Assembly (NCBI RefSeq): GCF_039543545.1
Contig: NZ_BAABJY010000001.1
Location: forward strand, 1,116,001-1,180,000
Direction: 5' to 3'
DNA from: Luteimonas vadosa
GTDB taxonomy: Bacteria > Pseudomonadota > Gammaproteobacteria > Xanthomonadales > Xanthomonadaceae
Length of the DNA: 64,000 nucleotides
Part shown: positions 17,028 to 25,376 of the stretch, in pieces
Position numbering within the stretch: position 1 is the first letter of the stretch
How the letters are laid out: each line of letters opens with the position of its first letter
Made by a program: the position numbers and the translations under genes
Notes under the pieces: generated by a model
Seen by the model: only the letters and a program-made list of their open reading frames with translations
What the model was told of the DNA's origin: nothing
Database searches by the model: none

Positions 17028-18872
17028 TCAGAACAGCAGGTTCACCATCGCCACCACGATCACCAGGTAGGCCAGCGACAGGGGCGCGCCCACCCGCCAC
17101 AGGTCGCGGGCGTTGTAGTCGGCGGGACCGGTGATCATCGACATCACCGGGTTGGACGCGGTGACCAGGTTGTTGGACGCCGACAGCGCCACGATCAGCG
17201 CGAAGGAAGTCGGGTCCCCGCCCGCGGCGAGCGCCAGGTTGATCGCCAGCGGCACCACCACGATGGTCGCGCCGACGTGGCTGATCACCAGCGAGAACAG
17301 TGCCGTCAACACGGCGACGGTGAATTCGATCATCCAGATCGGCAACCCGCGTGGCAGCCGTTCGATGGTGTGGCCCGCGATCCAGGCCGCCGCGCCGCTG
17401 CTGTCCATGGCCCAGCCCAGGGGAATCAGGCAGGCCATCAGGAACACGGTCTTCCAGTTGATCGCGTCGTAGGCCTCGTCCATCTTCAGCACGCCGGTGA
17501 CCAGCATGCCCGCAACCCCGGTCATCAGCGCGATCGAGGTCGGGATCCGCGACGAGAGGGCGATCAGGATGGTCACCGCGAAGATGCCCATCGCGATCTT
17601 GAACTTGTGCGGCCGCTGCTCGCCCTTCGGATAGTCGGTCACGACGACGAAATCGCGGTTGGCCGCGGTCTGCGCCAAGTCCTGCCAGATGCTGTGCAGC
17701 ACCAGCATGTCGCCGGCGCGCAGGGTCAGGTTCCGCACGTTCTCGCGCAATACTTCCTTGTCGCGGTTCACCGCCAGCAGGCTGATGCCGTAGTTCTTGC
17801 GCAGCTGCAGGTCGGCCTGGGTCTTGCCGATGAACTTGGACGTGGGCGGCACGACCGCTTCCGAGATGCCTGCGCGGCTGGGGTTGAACAGGTCGCGGAA
17901 TTCCCGCAGCCGCGCGCTGAGCCGCAGCATGTTGTTCTGCGCGAAGTCGGCCACCTGCTGCCGCTCCCCCATCGCGCCGATCACGCTGCCGACCCAGATG
18001 CGGGCGTCGGCAGGTGGCGAGAGCCTGGCGTCGTTGCCGGTCTTGAGCGCCAGCAGCAAGGGCGCCTCGTGCAGGGATTCCGCCTCCCCGAGCGACATCC
18101 CGACCAGGGGGCTGTCGGCGGTGACCGTGAGCTCGAACACGTCGCCCTCGATGCCGTAGGCGCGGGCGAAGTAACTCTGCGTGCGCGCGGGCGTGACGCT
18201 GCCGTCGCTTTCGCCCTTGCCCTGGAGCAGGCGGTCGCCGAAGAAGTGGAAGTACGCCAGGCAGGCGAGCAGCAAGGCCAGGCCGATGGGCAGCGGCGCG
18301 AACATGTTCAGCGGTTCCAGCGTGGCGACGCCGGAGGGCAGGTTCGCATTGGCCGCGACCAGCAGGTCGTTGAGCAGGATCAGCGGCGAATTGCCGACCA
18401 TGGTCAGCGCGCCGCCCATGACGATGGCGGCGCCGATCGGCAACAGGAACCTGGACAGGCTCAACCCGGTGCGCGAGGCCAGGCGCGAGGCCACGGGCAG
18501 GTAGAGCGCCATCACCGAAGGGTTCTGCATGAACGACGAATTGAGGCCGGCGACGGCGGAGGTATAGAGCAGCAACCGATGCTCGGCGCCCTTGGCGCGG
18601 CGCAGCAGCCAGGCTGCGAGCCGGTTGAGCGCGCCCGTGCGGTCCAGGCCCATGCCGAGGATCATCGTGGCGATGACGCTGATGACGGCGTTGGACGAGA
18701 AGCCGTTGAAGATGTCCTCGGGTGCCACCAGCCCGGTCAGCCCCAGCAGCACGAGCACGACGAGCGCCACCAGGTCGGCGCGCACCCGCTCGAACAGGAA
18801 CAGCACCATCGTCAGGCTGACCAGCCCCAGCACGAGCTTCATGTCGGTGGTCAGGGCGAGGGCGGTATCCAT
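17028..18872 (-). CDS. SLC13-family permease with two TrkA-C (RCK_C) domains
   Basis: Anion or dicarboxylate/sulfate transporter of the divalent anion:sodium symporter type. The 614 residues contain N-terminal membrane helices (LVLGLVSLTMVLFLFERV onward), the SLC13 signature region SSFMQNPSVMALYLPVASRL and GGALTMVGNSPLILLNDLL, a cytoplasmic insert at about residues 215-405 with two RCK_C-like halves (FELTVTADSPLVGMSLGE and TSKFIGKTQADLQLRKNYG), and a C-terminal set of helices with ALSASNNLVTASNPVMSMIT. The RCK_C domains usually bind ligands that gate transport. The substrate is unknown. A second in-frame ATG at 18842 is a possible alternative start. The upstream neighbour on this strand is trmB. 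Confidence 0.9.
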   Translation of the reverse strand: MDTALALTTDMKLVLGLVSLTMVLFLFERVRADLVALVVLVLLGLTGLVAPEDIFNGFSSNAVISVIATMILGMGLDRTGALNRLAAWLLRRAKGAEHRLLLYTSAVAGLNSSFMQNPSVMALYLPVASRLASRTGLSLSRFLLPIGAAIVMGGALTMVGNSPLILLNDLLVAANANLPSGVATLEPLNMFAPLPIGLALLLACLAYFHFFGDRLLQGKGESDGSVTPARTQSYFARAYGIEGDVFELTVTADSPLVGMSLGEAESLHEAPLLLALKTGNDARLSPPADARIWVGSVIGAMGERQQVADFAQNNMLRLSARLREFRDLFNPSRAGISEAVVPPTSKFIGKTQADLQLRKNYGISLLAVNRDKEVLRENVRNLTLRAGDMLVLHSIWQDLAQTAANRDFVVVTDYPKGEQRPHKFKIAMGIFAVTILIALSSRIPTSIALMTGVAGMLVTGVLKMDEAYDAINWKTVFLMACLIPLGWAMDSSGAAAWIAGHTIERLPRGLPIWMIEFTVAVLTALFSLVISHVGATIVVVPLAINLALAAGGDPTSFALIVALSASNNLVTASNPVMSMITGPADYNARDLWRVGAPLSLAYLVIVVAMVNLLF

Positions 18873-18975
18873 CAGGCCTGCGGCGCGCGGGGAGTGTGTC
18901 GGGATCGGGGTCCGCAGGGAGCATAAACGCTCGCGGCACCGGCGACGCCCGACGGTTCGTGCTGGCCGTTACGGT

Positions 18976-19731
18976 TCAACCGGGCGATTCGCTTCCGACC
19001 CGGTCGTACAGCAGGTCCCAGACCCCATGGCCCAGCCGCTGCCCGCGGCTTTCGAAATGCGTCTGCGGGCGCCACTCGGGGCGTTGTACGTGGCCGCGCG
19101 GACCGGCGCGGTTGCGCAATCCGGGCGTGGCGTCCAGGACGTCCCACATCTGCTCGGCGTAGTCCTGCCAATCCGTGGCCAGGTGCAGGCGTCCGCCGGG
19201 CGCGAGCTTCCGCACCAGCAGCAGGGCGAACGCCGGTTGCAGCAGGCGTCGCTTGTGGTGCCGCTTCTTGTGCCAGGGGTCGGGGAAGTAGACGCGGATC
19301 TCGTCCAGGCCCTCGTCCCCGATTTCCCGTTCCAGCACCTCCACGGCGTCGTGGTGGTAGACACGGACGTGGTCGCTGCCGTCCTCCGCCAAGCCGTTCA
19401 ACAACCGGCCCACGCCGGGCGCATGCACTTCGATGCCTATGTAATCGCGGGCGGGGTCGTGCCGGGCGGCATAGCGCAGCGCCTCGCCGTTGCCGAACCC
19501 GATCTCGAGCACGCGCCGGGCTGCGCGCCCGAAGACGGCGTCGAAGTCGCGGGGCTCGCCGGTGTAGTCGAGTCCGAACCGGGGCCACAGCGCGTCGAAT
19601 GCCCGCTGCTGCGCCGGCGTGAAGCGGCCCTGGCGCAGCACGAAGCTGCGGACGGTCCGGCGCCCGTCCTGCCTGGTAAACGGCTTGCGCTGCAGACGGT
19701 CGGCGACCGGCGGCGGCTCCCGTTCGGCCAT
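18976..19731 (-). CDS. trmB: tRNA (guanine-N7-)-methyltransferase
   Basis: Makes m7G46 in tRNA using SAM. The 251-residue protein carries the SAM site VLEIGFGNGEALRY, acidic residue in YIGIEVHAPGVG, and the signature YFPDPWHKKRHHKRRLLQP, the catalytic/tRNA-binding loop. The C terminus FESRGQRLGHGVWDLLYDR is typical. Its ATG overlaps the thiG stop (ATGA at 19728-19733 on this strand), so it is the second or third gene of a thiS-thiG-trmB order; the gene coupling is common in xanthomonads. Confidence 0.96.
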   Translation of the reverse strand: MAEREPPPVADRLQRKPFTRQDGRRTVRSFVLRQGRFTPAQQRAFDALWPRFGLDYTGEPRDFDAVFGRAARRVLEIGFGNGEALRYAARHDPARDYIGIEVHAPGVGRLLNGLAEDGSDHVRVYHHDAVEVLEREIGDEGLDEIRVYFPDPWHKKRHHKRRLLQPAFALLLVRKLAPGGRLHLATDWQDYAEQMWDVLDATPGLRNRAGPRGHVQRPEWRPQTHFESRGQRLGHGVWDLLYDRVGSESPG

Positions 19732-20543
19732 CAGCCGACCAGGCCGTCGACGGGGGACGATGCGCTGGCGTAGCGCTTGCGTGGGATGCGCCCGGCACGG
19801 AAGGCGTCGCGCCCGGCCTCGACGGCGCGCTTCATCGCGCGCGCCATGAGCACCGGGTCGCGGGCGCCGGCGATGGCGGTGTTCATCAGCACCCCGTCGC
19901 AGCCCAGCTCCATGGCGATGGCGGCATCGGATGCCGTGCCCACGCCGGCGTCGACGATGATCGGCACCTTGGCGTTCTCGACGATCTCCAGCAGGTTGTA
20001 GCGGTTCTGGATGCCCAGCCCGGAACCGATCGGCGCGGCGAGCGGCATCACCGCCACGCAGCCGATCTCCTCCAGCCGCCTGGCCAGGATCGGGTCGTCG
20101 CTGGTGTAGACCATGACCTGGAAGCCGTCGGCGACCAGGGTCTCGGCCGCCTTGAGCGTCTGCACCACGTCGGGGAACAGCGTCTTTTCGTCGCCCAGTA
20201 CTTCGAGCTTGGTCAGGGCGTGGCCATCGAGCAGCTCGCGTGCCAGTCGGCAGGTGCGCACCGCCTCCTCGGCGGTGTAGCAGCCGGCGGTGTTGGGCAG
20301 AATGGTGTAGCGATCCGGCGGCAGCACGTCGAGCAGGTTGGGTTCGCCCGCGTCCTGGCCGATGTTGGTGCGTCGAATGGCGACGGTGACGATTTCCGCA
20401 CCGGCAGCGACCGTGGCGGCGCGGGTTTCCTCGAGGTCCTTGAACTTGCCGGTGCCGGTCAGCAGCCGCGAGCGATAGGACTTCCCGGCGATGACCAGCG
20501 TGTCCCCGTCGTCGGCCATTGGGGCGTTGGGAGTGGAGTTCAT
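19731..20543 (-). CDS. thiG: thiazole synthase
   Basis: Builds the thiamine thiazole phosphate from deoxyxylulose phosphate, dehydroglycine and ThiS-thiocarboxylate. From the ATG at 20543 the protein has 270 residues. Signatures are SRLLTGTGKFKDLEET, VTVAIRRTNIGQ, LPNTAGCYTAEEA, lysine 112 in ALTKLEVLGDEKTL (Schiff base with DXP) and IIVDAGVGTASDAAIAMELG, the phosphate site. A 20-residue N-terminal extension precedes the core; MADDGDTLVIAG is an alternative start. The gene overlaps trmB by four bases. thiS lies 329 bases upstream rather than immediately adjacent. Confidence 0.96.
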   Translation of the reverse strand: MNSTPNAPMADDGDTLVIAGKSYRSRLLTGTGKFKDLEETRAATVAAGAEIVTVAIRRTNIGQDAGEPNLLDVLPPDRYTILPNTAGCYTAEEAVRTCRLARELLDGHALTKLEVLGDEKTLFPDVVQTLKAAETLVADGFQVMVYTSDDPILARRLEEIGCVAVMPLAAPIGSGLGIQNRYNLLEIVENAKVPIIVDAGVGTASDAAIAMELGCDGVLMNTAIAGARDPVLMARAMKRAVEAGRDAFRAGRIPRKRYASASSPVDGLVG

Positions 20544-20872
20544 CGCTCGATTATCGCATCGGCCCGCTGCCGAACCCCATCGATCGGTAACGGCCAGTAC
20601 AGCCGGCGCGCCGCATGGGCAGCGTGGCCGCACCTTGCGAGCCTTTCGGGTCTGCCTTGGCGAGTGATGGCCTCGGGGACGACCCTTGCTCCGCGGCTGG
20701 TCGGTCGAACGCTTGCGCGGCTCAGGCCGGCGAAAGGTCGGCGAGGGCGGCATGTGGCCAGGCCGGGGCGGCCTGCCGTCGTTGACGGGATCATTCCGTC
20801 ACGAGACGACATGCAACGCGGGACACGGAACATTCCGGCTGGCGTTGCCCGGGGCCGCGACTGTGTCTGCAG
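20544..20872. other. gene-free gap between thiS and thiG
   Basis: A 329-base stretch inside an otherwise compact thiamine cluster. I find no plausible protein, tRNA, terminator or thiamine riboswitch here. Short open frames exist on both strands but lack a ribosome binding site and family-like content. It may hold a separate promoter for thiG-trmB or be a remnant of a lost gene. Confidence 0.5.
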
Positions 20873-21073
20873 TCAGCCGCCACCCAGGGCGTGGACGATT
20901 TCGACGCGATCGCCGTCCTGCAGGTCATGGATGGCATGCTGGCTACGGGGCACGATCTCGCCGTTGATCTCGACGGCGACCCGGCGTGTGGCCAGGTCTT
21001 CGGACTCGAGCAACTTCAAGAGGGTGCTGCCAGGCGGCAGCTTGCGGACTTCACCATTGAGCTGGATCTGCAT
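20873..21073 (-). CDS. thiS: sulfur carrier protein ThiS
   Basis: Ubiquitin-like sulfur carrier that donates thiocarboxylate sulfur to ThiG. It has 66 residues, normal for ThiS, with the beta-grasp pattern MQIQLNGEVRKLPPGSTLLK, VAVEINGEIVPRSQH and the invariant Gly-Gly C terminus (IVHALGGG, one extra Gly). Only 329 non-coding bases separate it from thiG on the same strand. The upstream 250 bases (to the autotransporter gene) show no CTGAGA/thi-box consensus of a TPP riboswitch. Confidence 0.95.
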   Translation of the reverse strand: MQIQLNGEVRKLPPGSTLLKLLESEDLATRRVAVEINGEIVPRSQHAIHDLQDGDRVEIVHALGGG

Positions 21074-21324
21074 GCCGGCATTGTCGCCGGAGCGCTCCCA
21101 TCGTGCACGTGGGCGGCTGTGGCGCCCTGAGCTGTGGCGGCCTGAAATGCATCTCCTTTTCCCTGCTCCCCGCGGAGCGGAAGCAATGCCTCACAGCGGG
21201 CCGCCGTGGGCGAGCCAGCGCTATTGAGTGATCCGCAGGTTCGTGAAACGATACGGCCATCCGGGGGCGTATGGGGTCCCGGCGCGCTTCATGCCTGTCA
21301 CTGCAATCGCCAAGGGGTAATCAC

Positions 21325-23202
21325 ATGAATGTCCTGATCCGGCGCTTCCCGCGCCTGGCCTGCTCCCTCATGCTGGTCGCGTTGACGCTGGCGGCGTCGC
21401 CGGTGCTGGCGCAGTCCGCGCCGCAGACGTATTCCCGGACCATTGTCTTCGGAGACAGCCTGAGTGATGCGGGCTTCTATCGTCCGGTCCTGATCCAGCA
21501 GGCGGGTCCCGGGGCGGCCTTCGTCGGACGGTTCACCACCAATCCCGGCCAGGTCTGGGTGGAGTACCTGGCGCAGTTCTACGGCACCAGCGCAGACCCC
21601 GCATGGGGCCTGACCGGCACTGGCATCGTCAATGGCACCGGCACCAACTATGCGGCGGGGGGCGCGCGCGTCAACCTCCCGCCCGGCTTCCCGCCTTCCC
21701 CACCCACCAACGCCGCGCCACCGCTTTCGGCGCAGATCAATGCCTATCTTGCCGCCAATGGAGGCCGCGCCGATCCCAACGCCCTCTACGTTGTCTGGGG
21801 CGGGCCCAACGACCTGTTCTTCCACCTCAACGGTCTGACCACCCAGGCGCAGTTCTTCGCCACCGCGGGCCAGCAGTCGGGGTTGGTGACCACCCTGCAG
21901 AACGCGGGCGCCCGTTACGTGGTGGTGCCGAGCATGCCCGACGTCGGCAGTACCCCGTTCGGATTGTCCCAGGGTCCCGCCGGGGCCGCGGGGATCACCG
22001 CGCTGGTGCAGGCCTACAACCAGGCCCTGTTTGGCGGACTCCGCCAGGCGGGGCTGCGGGTGATTCCGCTGGACGTCTTCAACTTCCTGCGCGAAGTCAG
22101 CGCCTCGCCCTCGACCTACGGTCTGGTCAACGTCACCGCCCCGGCGTGCGGGGCGGTGCCCTCGCTGCAGTGCGCGCCCAACAATCTGGTCGCGCCAGGC
22201 GCGGACAGGAGCTACGCCTTCGCGGACGGCGTGCACCCCACCACGGCAGGCCACCTGTTGCTGGCCGACCTCGCGGTTTCGGTGCTGGAAGCCCCGCGCC
22301 AGGTCGCGGCGCTGCCCTATGTCGCCGCGACCACCGGTCGCGCCCGTGCCGATCGCGTCCTGTCCCATCTCGACGAACGTGAACCCGGCAGCGGCATGCG
22401 CTGGTGGGTGGACGGCCGCCTCGACTCCCAACGCTATTCGGACAACGACTACGAGGGTGACGGCCCCGCCCTCACCGTTGGCGTCGATTGGGACCTCGGC
22501 GGCGTGATCGTGGGTGGTTACCTGGGGCGTGGGCGGCAACGCATCGAATGGGGCCGGCTCGGCGGCGACTTCCGCCAGACCGACACCGCCCTGGGCGCGC
22601 TGGTCGGTTGGCAGGGCGAGCACGCCTGGGTCGCCGGGCAGGCGAGCGTTGGACGCCTGGAGACCGATGTCACGCGCGAGGTCGCGCTCGGCCCGGCGAC
22701 CCGGGTGCATCGCGGCAGCACCGACGGCGATAGCCTCGGGGTGGGCCTGGCCACCGGTTGGAACTGGAATCACGGCGGGCTGCGTCACGGCCCACTGCTG
22801 TCGCTACTGGCGCAGCGCATCGAGATCGACGGCTACGAGGAAGACAGCAGCCAGTCGACCGCGCTGGGCTATCCCGACCAGCGGTTCGATTCGCGCATCG
22901 CCAGCCTCGGCTGGCAGGCGAGCGTCGGGGGCGGCTCCAAGGTGCGGCCCTACCTGCGGCTGACCGCAGACCGTGAGTTCGAGTCTCCCGCCGCCGAGGC
23001 CTTCGCACGGTCGCGCTCCATGCCGGGCACCGAACCATACGCCGTGCCCGGCCTGGTCTACGACGACAGCTACTACACACTGCTGTTGGGAACCCGGGCG
23101 AGCATGTTCGGCCTCGAGGCCGATGCCGGCCTCAACGTCACCCTCGGTCATGAAGGCGGGCGCAATACCAGCCTGTTCCTGAGCGTGGGCGGCAACTTCT
23201 GA
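21325..23202 (+). CDS. autotransporter GDSL esterase/lipase
   Basis: Outer-membrane anchored or released lipolytic enzyme. The 625-residue product from the ATG at 21325 has a signal peptide ending near ASPVLAQ (residue 30), a GDSL catalytic domain with the nucleophile in TIVFGDSLSDAG (Ser45), block III GGPNDLFFHL and the Asp301-x-x-His304 pair in DGVHPTTAGHLLLADLA. From about residue 340 on it has the beta-barrel autotransporter domain (RADRVLSHLDEREPG onward) with aromatic C-terminal strand FLSVGGNF. The architecture equals EstA/EstP-type esterases. An AAGGGG-like Shine-Dalgarno lies 6-13 bases before the ATG. It is monocistronic, followed by a tRNA. Confidence 0.94.
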   Translation: MNVLIRRFPRLACSLMLVALTLAASPVLAQSAPQTYSRTIVFGDSLSDAGFYRPVLIQQAGPGAAFVGRFTTNPGQVWVEYLAQFYGTSADPAWGLTGTGIVNGTGTNYAAGGARVNLPPGFPPSPPTNAAPPLSAQINAYLAANGGRADPNALYVVWGGPNDLFFHLNGLTTQAQFFATAGQQSGLVTTLQNAGARYVVVPSMPDVGSTPFGLSQGPAGAAGITALVQAYNQALFGGLRQAGLRVIPLDVFNFLREVSASPSTYGLVNVTAPACGAVPSLQCAPNNLVAPGADRSYAFADGVHPTTAGHLLLADLAVSVLEAPRQVAALPYVAATTGRARADRVLSHLDEREPGSGMRWWVDGRLDSQRYSDNDYEGDGPALTVGVDWDLGGVIVGGYLGRGRQRIEWGRLGGDFRQTDTALGALVGWQGEHAWVAGQASVGRLETDVTREVALGPATRVHRGSTDGDSLGVGLATGWNWNHGGLRHGPLLSLLAQRIEIDGYEEDSSQSTALGYPDQRFDSRIASLGWQASVGGGSKVRPYLRLTADREFESPAAEAFARSRSMPGTEPYAVPGLVYDDSYYTLLLGTRASMFGLEADAGLNVTLGHEGGRNTSLFLSVGGNF

Positions 23203-23231
23203 GGGCACCGCGGCGGTGCGGCCGCCGCGCG

Positions 23232-23261
23232 TTGCCAAGCCGCGAACGGCCGGCATAGACT
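23232..23261 (+). promoter_or_regulatory. promoter of the tRNA-Gly gene
   Basis: TTGCCA at 23232-23237 and TAGACT at 23256-23261 are separated by 18 bases. The tRNA starts 25 bases further on. The region after the -10 is GC-rich (TGTCGGCCGTCGCGG), as seen in stringently controlled stable-RNA promoters; that regulatory reading is an inference. Confidence 0.55.
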
Positions 23262-23286
23262 GTCGGCCGTCGCGGGCCTGATCCGG

Positions 23287-23360
23287 GCGGGCGTAGCTCA
23301 ATGGTAGAGCTGTAGCTTCCCAAGCTACTGACGAGGGTTCGATTCCCTTCGCCCGCTCCA
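23287..23360 (+). tRNA. tRNA-Gly (anticodon CCC)
   Basis: A full cloverleaf can be folded by eye. The acceptor stem GCGGGCG (23287-23293) pairs with CGCCCGC (23350-23356), followed by T and an encoded CCA. The D arm is GCTCAATGGTAGAGC, the anticodon stem GTAGC/GCTAC encloses the loop TTCCCAA, so the anticodon is CCC (reads GGG glycine codons), and the T arm is GAGGGTTCGATTCCCTT. Length is 74 bases including CCA. Confidence 0.97.
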
Positions 23361-23460
23361 GCTCCACCCCTTCGGCGGCATCTCCAACGCGACGATGCCG
23401 CCGATGCGCGTCGCACGCACCCCCCCACGGCGCCTTGGCCGGGAACCCGCAGGTGACGCG

Positions 23461-24342
23461 ATGAAGCTGGCCATCCTGTCCCACCATGCGAACGTTTACT
23501 CGACCCGGCGCTTCGTCGCGGCCGGCCGCCAGCATGGTCACGAAGTACGCGTGCTCGACCCGGTGCGCTGCTGCCTGGGGGTCTCCGAGGCCGGGTTCGA
23601 GATCCGCTACAAGGGCAAGCGGGTCCCCCGTTTCGATGCCGTGATCCCGCGGATCGGCGGTCCGTCGAGCCGGCAGGCCCACGCCGTCCTGCGCCAGTTG
23701 CAGCACATGGGTTGCCACACGCCCAATGCGTCCGCCGCGATCGCGGCGGCGCGCGACAAGTGGCATTGCCACCAGCTGCTGGCCGCGCACGGCGTCGCCA
23801 CGCCCGCCAGCGTGTCCGCCGACCACCCCTTGGACACGCCGCACCTGCTGGCGATGCTGGGTCCGCCGCCACACGTGATCAAGCTCAGCGAGGGGACCCA
23901 GGGCAATGGGGTGATGCTGGCTCCTCAGCAGGAGGCATCGCAGGCCGCCATCGATGCGTTGCACGCGCTGCATGCCGGTTTCCTCGTGCAGGAATGCATC
24001 GCCGAGGCCTGCGGCACCGACCTGCGCTGCCTGGTCATCGGCGATGCGGTAGTCGCGGCCATCCGGCGCAAGGCGTCGCCCGGGGAGTTCCGCTCCAACC
24101 TCCACCTGGGCGGAACCGCGGAAAGCGTCCAGTTGGATGAGCGGGAAGCAGCCCTGGCGGTGCGGGCGGCCCAGGTGCTGGGGCTGGGCATCGCCGGCGT
24201 CGACCTCGTCCAGGCCGGCCGCGGACCGCTGGTGCTGGAGGTCAATGCCTCGCCCGGGCTGGAAGGCATCGAGCAGGCGACTGGCCTGGACCTCGCCGGA
24301 CGGATCGTCGAGTGGGTGGTGGCCACCCGCGGGACGCGGTAA
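23461..24342 (+). CDS. RimK-family ATP-grasp ligase
   Basis: ATP-grasp enzymes of this group add glutamates or other amino acids to proteins or small molecules (RimK acts on ribosomal protein S6). The 293-residue protein begins MKLAILSHHANVYSTRR; an N-terminal domain with FDAVIPRIGG precedes the ATP-grasp core containing HVIKLSEGTQGNGVMLAP (glycine-rich loop), VQECIAEACGTDLRCLVIG, ASPGEFRSNLHLGG and VDLVQAGRGPLVLEVNASPG (metal-binding Glu/Asn). These segments match RimK proteins closely. The upstream ORF start with more residues has no RBS. The gene lies between the tRNA and the phoP leader. Confidence 0.92.
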   Translation: MKLAILSHHANVYSTRRFVAAGRQHGHEVRVLDPVRCCLGVSEAGFEIRYKGKRVPRFDAVIPRIGGPSSRQAHAVLRQLQHMGCHTPNASAAIAAARDKWHCHQLLAAHGVATPASVSADHPLDTPHLLAMLGPPPHVIKLSEGTQGNGVMLAPQQEASQAAIDALHALHAGFLVQECIAEACGTDLRCLVIGDAVVAAIRRKASPGEFRSNLHLGGTAESVQLDEREAALAVRAAQVLGLGIAGVDLVQAGRGPLVLEVNASPGLEGIEQATGLDLAGRIVEWVVATRGTR

Positions 24343-24401
24343 CCCCGGGGATCGGAGGTTGCCGGTTCGGAAAGCCGTCTTAACAGAACTTTCATTCCTG
24401 A

Positions 24402-24435
24402 TTTAACAGCGCCTTAATCGCCCCGGGCGTAATTT
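24402..24435 (+). promoter_or_regulatory. candidate PhoP box and promoter upstream of the two-component operon
   Basis: Two TTAA-centred half-sites lie 11 bases apart, TTTAACAG at 24402-24409 and CTTAATCG at 24413-24420, and a third copy (CTTAACAG) lies at 24379-24386, 23 bases further upstream. An 11-base tandem spacing is the rule for OmpR/PhoP-family binding sites. A -10-like TAATTT follows at 24430-24435, 12 bases after the box, the arrangement known for PhoP-activated promoters in enterobacteria. This local AT-rich patch stands out in a 70% GC background. Binding by the encoded regulator is inferred. Confidence 0.5.
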
Positions 24436-24441
24436 CCCATG

Positions 24442-24549
24442 ACCGAAATCCAGCACTCTCTCCGGTTCCATCTCCAAGGGTCAGCGACGGATTACGGTAA
24501 TCGGGGCACTACGTTCGACCCAGGCGGCCTGGTCCGCCTGGGTCTTTTT
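24442..24549 (+). ncRNA. candidate short RNA or attenuated leader before the response regulator
   Basis: From the predicted start at about 24442 to the intrinsic terminator at 24549, a transcript of about 105 bases would be made. It would end about 140 bases before the response-regulator start codon. A 47-codon frame (24439-24582) runs through the terminator hairpin but has no ribosome binding site. It could be a separate small RNA or a leader whose termination is regulated. No known family is recognised. The transcript start is inferred, the terminator is seen. Confidence 0.4.
24518..24549 (+). terminator. intrinsic terminator between rimK-like gene and response regulator
   Basis: The stem ACCCAGGCGG (24518-24527) pairs perfectly with CCGCCTGGGT (24534-24543) around a six-base loop, followed by a T-tract (TCTTTTTC). 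Since rimK ends at 24342 and the response regulator starts at 24693, this terminator sits in the middle of the gap, downstream of the PhoP-like box. Confidence 0.85.
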
Positions 24550-24692
24550 CTGCCCGGTGCGGGCCCCCCGGGAATGCTGTGACAGAATCAAGCCCTTCTC
24601 CGCGACCCGGCGCATCCTGCGTCGTCGCCCCGGTGGAACCGCCACCCCCAGGCGGCGGTCGAAACCGACCCAACCAAGGATCCCTGCCAGCG

Positions 24693-25376
24693 ATGCGCAT
24701 CCTCGTCATCGAAGACAACCAGGACATCGCCGCGAACCTCGGCGACTATCTCGAAGAACGCGGCCACACGGTCGACTTCGCCGCCGACGGCGTCACCGGC
24801 CTGCACCTGGCCGTCGTGCATGACTTCGATGCCGTCGTGCTGGACCTGAACCTCCCGGGCATGGACGGGCTGGAGGTTTGCCGCAAGCTGCGCAACGACG
24901 CCCGCAAGCAGACCCCGGTGCTGATGCTGACCGCGCGTGACTCGCTGGACAACAAGCTTGCCGGGTTCGACTCGGGTGCCGACGACTACCTGATCAAGCC
25001 GTTCGCGTTGCAGGAAGTGGAAGTGCGGCTCAACGCGCTCGCGCGCCGCGGCAAGGGCGTGCAGTCCCGGGTGCTGGAGGTCGGCGACCTGGAGTACAAC
25101 CTCGATACCCTGGAAGTGCGACGCGCAGGCAAGTTGCTGCAACTCAACCCGACCGCGCTCAAGATCCTCCAGGCGTTGATGGAAGCGTCGCCGGCGGTGG
25201 TCACCCGCCAGGACCTGGAGACCCGCGTCTGGGGTGAGGAGCTGCCGGATTCGGACAGCCTCCGCGTGCACATCCACGGCCTGCGAGCGGTCATCGACAA
25301 GCCCTTCGATACCCTGCTGATCCAGACCCGCCACGGCATCGGCTACCGCATCGCCGTTCCAGATGACGGCGGCTGA
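24693..25376 (+). CDS. phoP: PhoP-type response regulator (OmpR family)
   Basis: DNA-binding regulator controlled by phosphorylation. The 227 residues consist of a receiver domain (phospho-acceptor Asp51 in AVVLDLNLPGMDG, acidic pocket in IEDNQD, lysine in YLIKPFA, switch residue Thr in LMLTARDS) and a C-terminal winged-helix effector (LNPTALKILQALMEASP, SLRVHIHGLRAVIDKP, TRHGIGYRIAV). The start gives MRILVIEDNQD; a longer frame to 24579 is discarded. It overlaps the kinase gene by 14 bases. The pairing with a PhoQ-like sensor and the strength of the receiver suggest PhoP, but the signal is not provable; the symbol is by resemblance. Confidence 0.9.
   Translation: MRILVIEDNQDIAANLGDYLEERGHTVDFAADGVTGLHLAVVHDFDAVVLDLNLPGMDGLEVCRKLRNDARKQTPVLMLTARDSLDNKLAGFDSGADDYLIKPFALQEVEVRLNALARRGKGVQSRVLEVGDLEYNLDTLEVRRAGKLLQLNPTALKILQALMEASPAVVTRQDLETRVWGEELPDSDSLRVHIHGLRAVIDKPFDTLLIQTRHGIGYRIAVPDDGG

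Noticed and set aside
16689..18926. Plus-strand open frame of 745 codons across the SLC13 gene.
   Set aside because: Antisense shadow with histidine/arginine-rich content; the SLC13 protein on the minus strand has helices and signatures.
21074..21324. Possible TPP riboswitch upstream of thiS.
   Set aside because: No CTGAGA box or ACCTGA-TCTGG-like thi-box is seen on the minus strand.
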